From: Selaginella moellendorffii
Lineage: Eukaryota; Streptophyta; Lycopodiopsida; Selaginellales; Selaginellaceae
Length of the DNA stretch: 64,000 nt
NCBI RefSeq assembly: GCF_000143415.4
Contig: NW_003314283.1
Coordinates: forward strand, 1,656,272 to 1,720,271
Direction: 5' to 3'
Shown: positions 58,611 through 64,000 of the stretch, piece by piece
How positions within the stretch are numbered: the first letter of the stretch is position 1
Layout of the letters: the number at the start of each line of letters is the position of its first letter
Program-made: the position numbers and the translations under genes
The notes under the pieces: generated by a model
What the model was told of the DNA's origin: nothing
Databases searched by the model: none
The model's input: the letters and a program-made list of their open reading frames with translations, nothing else

Positions 58611-59516
58611 GAATAGTACTTGCCGAGACATATCCTTTGATAGTAAATATAATGCACGTGGTTTTTACCCTTTATCCTATAGTGATTTACCATAGGATAA
58701 CCACAAAGTGGAACCTAAATCCTCCATGTGCCACATGTCACATGCCACATACCACTTGCCATGTGTTCAAAAGATAGTGGTGTGGAACCCAAGTTTCAGG
58801 GCCTTAGGCCACTGAATGAAAGAACAAAGCCAATTCCTAAGTATGGAGCCAAGGAGTGAAGGCACTAGAGCACAAAATGATTCTTAAGTGTACACCAAGG
58901 AGCGAAGGGACAGAAGCACAGAGGGACTTGGAAAAGTCTTAAAACATCCAGCATCCTAACGCCAAGACTAGCACACAAAACGGAGCCAAATAAGGTTTTA
59001 ACATACTAGTGGCCGAACATGAGGATATAGGTACTCCACCAGTTAGCAGTGTGGAACTTGTGGGGCATAGAATAAAGACAAACACACAAGCAAGAGCTAA
59101 ACTATACCTTAAATTAGTCAACTATACCTGACCTACCCACTATCCCTACTATATATTTAGAACCCCCCATAGCCCATAACCCCCCGCCCCCCCTAGCTTT
59201 AGGGTTTCACCCTTAACCACCCTTAGTACTAGGAGTTAGGGATAATCTTAAAACTTATTAAATATGGAATATCTTTAGATTGCGCATTTGGACACGGGAC
59301 GAACACTATTGTGTGTAAACAATCTCTACATTCTGTAAATATGCCAAATGAACAAATTTAGACACTTTTCATAAATAACATTAGGGACCGGAATGAGACT
59401 AACACAAAGGGCATGATAGCAAGGGTGTTTGGCAGACACTATAAGTTATTATCCAGTGATATTAAAGGATTAATCTCAATACCTGAAGGTTTTTGTCATT
59501 AGCTAGTGCAAGATAT

Positions 59517-60025
59517 AACAAGATAGCATAGATAACAAGATAACAAGATATAACAAGATAACTAAATTATTTTTAGTTCTCTTTTGCTTTATTTTGCATT
59601 GACTTGGTAGGAACCCTCACATATTGAGCTTAATCCCTCAATATGCATACTAGACCTTGTTTTATATTAGAACAAGTTTAGAGTTTAGCTCTAAATTCAA
59701 GTATGTTACATTTGCTATCAGAAAAATTATCTTAGTGATTTTTATTCAACCTTTGTCAGATTTTCTAACTCTAGTTGTATATGCAGAGACTTTTTTAATA
59801 GATCTAAAGCAACTTATATAAGATTAGTTAAATTGCACCACTTGGTAAAAATGTTATATGCATATTCATTTATTCATAGAGGCATACATGTAGTTGGTGA
59901 GATGGCAAAAAGGAATCATGTTAATGGTGTTGAAACCTCTAGACAAGGAAACTCTTACTAAAGATGCTATGAAAAACACTAAGACTAAGTTAGAAAAGGA
60001 AGAGTTTGATGCTACAACATTGTAG
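59517..60025. other. unassigned repeat-derived sequence
   Basis: A short run of AACAAGATA units lies at 59517-59570. The rest may be the leader of a retrotransposon, but no coding relic is clear. Confidence 0.35.
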
Positions 60026-61335
60026 TGTAAGCAGCTAAATTTTCCATTCTACTTTAGTCACTTAACTATATTTCTGACCATTTGGAGGAGTTTTACTCAC
60101 AACCTTTATAAGTCTTATTCTAAACTTAGGGACTTGCTAGCCCCGTGAATGGCATCTATGCCACTTAGCCTTTACATTTGATCTAAGTGCTTCACATATC
60201 TGATCCTCTAATTGACACCCCAAAGGTACTACTGACATATTAGTCTGTTATGCTAAGGCCATGCCCATTTACCCTTGTCTCATTGATAGTCTTAGACCAC
60301 CTATGCCATAGTCCTATCTCTCAAAGAATAAGCCATCCATCCATGAGTGATCATCCTAAAACCACTCCTTAACATCCTTAAAATGCTTAGAGATATGAAA
60401 AACAACCTTCTCCAACATCCCTTTTTCAGTCCCTACCAAATCCCTTTCAATCCCTAGCCATGTTCGCTAACACTGCCACTAGACTAGAGCCTGAAGGCCC
60501 AACCACTACATCCCATTAACCTCTAGGACTTCTTTACCACATCATTGCATCTTTAGTCATTACACAAAAGGACTATTCCTCTTTCTTTCCACAGTTTAGG
60601 ATTTTGGGATAACATTTCAAAACACTATAACCTTATGCAAGCCTTGTGGGTATTCTCCCCACCTTCCACCTTTGATTACCCTAACTATGTGGTTAGAGCA
60701 AGGTTCTGATGAGCCACACTAAGTATCCAAGTAGGTAGTGTTATCCATATTTGGATTGGGAGAATTATCCATTCGATTTCTTAGGGGAGCTAGAGCTAGC
60801 TCTTGAACACTTCACCAAGTTACTCCACTTGTCCATTTGTATTCATTTTAGCTTTGGACTCCTTAATGGTTATATCCTCACCCACCATGTGGGTATAGCC
60901 TTCTTTGGTCACATTGGCTTTTTTTGGCTAAATTGGCTCCACTAGAGTCCTCCCCTACTATACTTTTAGAGCTCACCAAACCCCCCAAGGTCTAGGAGAT
61001 GATCGTTTTAGGCTTTGGATTTGGACTTGGATTTAATCTCGAACTCAGTCTCCGACTCGATCTTGGACTCAGTCTCGGACTCGGTCTTGGACTCAGTCTC
61101 AGACTCGGTCTTGGACTCGGTCTTAGTCTCAGTTTCGGTCTTAGTCTTGGTCTTGGTCTTGGTCTCTTTCTCGGCCTCGACCTCAAACTCCATCTCAGAT
61201 CCATCTTGGAATCGACCTTAGACTCCATCTCAAGCCCATCTCAGACTCCATCTTGGGTCCCTCTCAGACTCCATCTCAGGTCCATCTCAAACTCTATCTC
61301 AGGTTCATTTCAAACTCCATCTCGGGTCGTATGTT
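60026..61335 (+). repeat. dispersed repeat copy 4
   Basis: Begins TGTAAGCAGCTAAATTTTCC and follows the order of copy 1, ending in 12 bp units of the GACTCGGTCTTG and CTCCATCTCAGA types (61030-61325). Confidence 0.7.
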
Positions 61336-61745
61336 GCATATGAAACATAAATCCCTAAGCCCTAAAATGGCCACATAGTAATGGTTGAAGCGGAAGTCCA
61401 ACTAGTGTAATATGTTTAGACCAAAACCTTTAACTTAGAAAGTCGAAAGTGGGAGTAGAATTCTGAATGAAGTGTTCGAGGGATGAGTATGAAGTAATCG
61501 GTGAATAAGTCTTTAAAAAGGGACACAAGAAGGATTAACACATGGCAAATGTCATGACATATTAAAGCGTTAGAAATAAGTCCAAGATGAAATTCGAGAA
61601 AAAATCCGAGATGAAGTCTGAAATAAAGTCCAATATAGACCTAAGATGGACCCAAGATGGTGTCTAAAATGAAGTCCGATATGGACCTGAGATGGACTTG
61701 AGATGGAGTTCGATATGGATCCAAGATGGGCTCAAGATATTGAGA
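61336..61745 (-). repeat. inverted end fragment of the dispersed repeat
   Basis: The reverse complement carries the minisatellite, CACATGGCAAATGTC-type sequence and the end phrase CATTTTAGGGCTTAGGG, matching the last 450 bp of copy 1 (1300-1568). It joins copy 4 head to head at a short palindromic centre. Confidence 0.7.
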
Positions 61746-63360
61746 TCAAGAATTTGTGAAAAGAAGTTTATAAATTAAAGGAGAACAAGAAAAAAAAAAA
61801 ATTAGCTAGATAGCTAAACTAGCTAAATCTAAGCAATTAGACTCTTCTTCAAGTTTTAAGGACAATGAAGTTTTGCAGTCACTCTTGGTTGCAAGAATTT
61901 CAAAATTCAATCCTTCAAAACTAATTAATTTCAAAGGCATATGGGACTATCAAGTTTTAGAAGATTAGGTTTATAATATAAAAAACTATTTATAACAATA
62001 AACATGGATGATTGTACAAAGGTTATGTGTATACAATCCTTTCTCATGGATCATACCAAAACTTTATGGCACTAGGTTTGAATTGAAAATGGGTATGCTA
62101 AAATGTAATCTTGTATTTATAAAGAATATTTGCTGGATGATCTTTGTCTAAAACTTCATATAGAGCTATAATGATTAAAGTAGTATGGAGACTTTATGCA
62201 TTATGTTAATGCATTTACTTAGAAATGCATTACAATTGCAAATATAAGTGATGAAGATGCTCAAAGTTATTTTCTAAAAAGTTTAAATTTACTTTCTTGC
62301 AATAAGATTTTGAAATTTAAGCCGAAGACATACCTAAGGTGTAAAGAGGCAACATAGCAAGTTTCCTTTAGTCACTTGGTCATAGAATAGTATCAATAGT
62401 TATATGCTAGTACCTTAGATAAGAATTAAAACTTTAGGAATAAACAAGGTAATTGGAAACAAAGGATGGAAGGAAGGTTTTGCTCTAGATGTTCACAAAT
62501 AGTGGTTAATAAAGGTAGTAGTTGGTGACCACTAGCAGCTTTTATTGATCCAAAGCCCTCTATTGCTCCTCCTGGTGGGTATAAATAGCAATAACTTCCA
62601 AAACCTACTCTTAATGGAATAGATAATATGGGTTAATTGTGTCATTTGAAACACTTGGAGTTAGTGTTTTAGAAGTTCCAATAATACAAACTACATACTA
62701 AGGTAAGTAAATGCATTTTTGGATAATTGCATTTGAACTTTCTCAGGTATATAGTTAATGGTGGCATATTTCAGAACTCTATTAGTTGTTCTCCATGAAA
62801 GATGTTGCAAGGGAATGTTCATGGGGTTCTTCAACAAATTGTTGTATGAAAACTAATATCTAAAGTGTTAGTCCCAGCTTTTAAGATTTATATGAAGTAG
62901 TTGAGCCAAGGTTGGTCTAGGGCAACTGATGCAATGGCCAAAACTCAAGATAGGTATCAATATAATAAGGATCACCATCATTGGGATGTAACCTATCAAG
63001 TGGCAAACCAAGTTTGGTTATCCTCCCGGAACTTAAATATTAAGGTCTTTGTCCTAGAAGCTATTACCAAGATATGTTAAACCCTATCAGGTATTAAAGC
63101 AAATTAGTGATGTATTTTATAAATTGGATCTTTAAGTTATAAGATATGAGTTATCCTATATATATGATGTGTTCCATGTAAGTTTGCTAGCACCAGATCA
63201 TGCTGTTGTAGAACACTCTCTAGCCATTTTTTTCCCACTAGCAATTGTTGATGGTGAACCTAAGCATGAAGTTGACATTATTGTGGGATAATAGGGATAG
63301 TAGTTGGAAGTATAACCAACTATCTAAAACATTAATTTAGTTTTTATTGAGTTATGTTGC
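61746..63360 (+). mobile_element. decayed Ty3/gypsy element, gag remnants and pol end
   Basis: Heavily mutated plus-strand sequence. Gag-like traces lie around 61850-62600. The best segment is 62880-63300: integrase C-terminal part with DAMAKTQDRYQYNKDHH, VANQVWLSSRNLNIK, PRYVKPYQVLKQISDVFYKL and DVFHVSLLAPDH, ending in DGEPKHEVDIIVG. The catalytic parts are missing. Confidence 0.7.
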
Positions 63361-63640
63361 TAATTGTTTTACATTTGACTTGGGGTCTAAGCCCAAATTC
63401 CATGCTACTCTAGTTCATGGCATACCCTTCTTATATTAAGCCATTGGTATATTAAAATTATGCTAGACTCCATTTGACACTATTTTGCATGCAAAAGTTG
63501 GATATGAGGAACTTGTGCTCATAAGGGATATTAAATGTGTACTAAACCTTCATTTTGTAATGTAATGGGTTTAGAATTTAACTCTAAATTTAAGTGTGCT
63601 ACAACAAAAATTGAGGGTCCATCCATAAGTAACTTCCACC
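63361..63640 (+). repeat. LTR-like sequence related to the inverted-repeat family
   Basis: TCTAAGCCCAAATTCCATGC and the following 200 bp match 40205-40330 of the left inverted-repeat arm. Its place right after a gypsy pol end suggests that the inverted-repeat family derives from long terminal repeats. Confidence 0.5.
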
Positions 63641-64000
63641 TTTTATAAGTTTCTACATTGAGTTTTTAGAAAGAGGCTGTGAGTTTTTCTAGCATAACTC
63701 AACAACAAGCTACAGCCACAACAAACTTACAATCCTTCTTTACACACCAACCCAAGCTACCCAAAATCCAAGTCCTTTATTCTTCAGAACTGCCTATGTG
63801 CTTTAAGTGGGTTCTCCTTCCAGAAAATGGCAATGGTCAGCGGTAAAGGTTAAAGTTAGTTCGGTAGGTTAAATTTAAATATTTAAGATTAAGGCTAACA
63901 TTGAAAAACCTAGGGCTCCTCGAAAGCTTTTAGCTGCCGGACAGAGATGTACCCGCTTGAGATCAAGGTGAATAAGGCGCGGGTGGCGAGGGCTCGTGAA
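63641..64000. other. unassigned sequence at the window edge
   Basis: No gene recognised; the last 60 bases are more GC-rich and may begin a new unit outside the window. Confidence 0.3.

Larger units (their letters stand above)
42887..59516 (-). repeat. right arm of the large inverted repeat, split by two insertions
   Basis: The arm runs 42887-43465, is interrupted by the 13.8 kb transposon, resumes at 57253, is interrupted again by a Cassandra solo LTR (58418-58610) and ends near 59516. It pairs with 39745-42266. Confidence 0.85.

Noticed and set aside
60992..61343. Arg/Pro-rich and Leu/Gly-rich open frames on both strands
   Set aside because: Minisatellite translation; no gene signals.

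Overview
This 64 kb window is plant nuclear DNA and most likely comes from a lycophyte such as Selaginella. The evidence is plant-type genes with very short introns (about 42-64 nt, one of 239 nt), TTTAGGG telomere-type repeats, 5S-carrying Cassandra retrotransposons and decayed Ty3/gypsy elements. The species call is an inference. Only about 18.6-30.8 kb holds ordinary host genes; the rest is layered mobile DNA.

Layout. 0.3-8.1 kb: a dispersed repeat, then a Helitron/PIF1-type helicase relic split by a minus-strand Ty3/gypsy chromovirus (LTRs 2157-2517 and 7220-7622, AAATT target duplication). The reverse transcriptase of that element is itself split by a tandem array of Cassandra units whose LTRs carry a 5S rRNA-like segment. 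8.1-16.3 kb: AT-rich DNA and a heavily decayed plus-strand gypsy element. 16.3-22.5 kb: shuffled exon fragments of NOMO and of an organellar threonyl-tRNA synthetase, surrounding two apparently intact convergent genes (a FAB1-type phosphoinositide kinase domain protein and a phosphoglycerate-mutase-like protein). 22.8-25.9 kb: an F-box pair, one copy frameshifted. 25.9-30.8 kb: a complete multi-exon NOMO gene on the minus strand. 31-33 kb: unassigned. 33.1-36.5 kb: a decayed plus-strand chromovirus. 36.8-43.4 and 57.3-59.5 kb: a repeat family forming a large inverted repeat (arms about 2.5 kb). 60-64 kb: further dispersed repeat copies and a gypsy relic.

The main discovery is a 13,787 bp DNA transposon at 43466-57252, inserted in the right arm of the inverted repeat. 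It has 24 bp terminal inverted repeats and a 4 bp ACAA target duplication, and the other arm preserves the empty site. It encodes a large DDE-type transposase-like protein (minus strand) and, divergently, two plus-strand genes: a 1,110-codon protein with a ParB/sulfiredoxin-like region and an acidic tail, and a protein with an FCP1/NIF-type HAD phosphatase domain. About 31 copies of one 22 bp palindrome lie inside the element and none was seen outside it. They sit in intergenic DNA, introns and exons. The long reading frames are interrupted five times, every time by TAG and never by TAA or TGA. A mobile element combining a ParB-like protein with many copies of a private palindrome, reminiscent of ParB-parS, is to my knowledge not a described arrangement. 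The functional link is a hypothesis.
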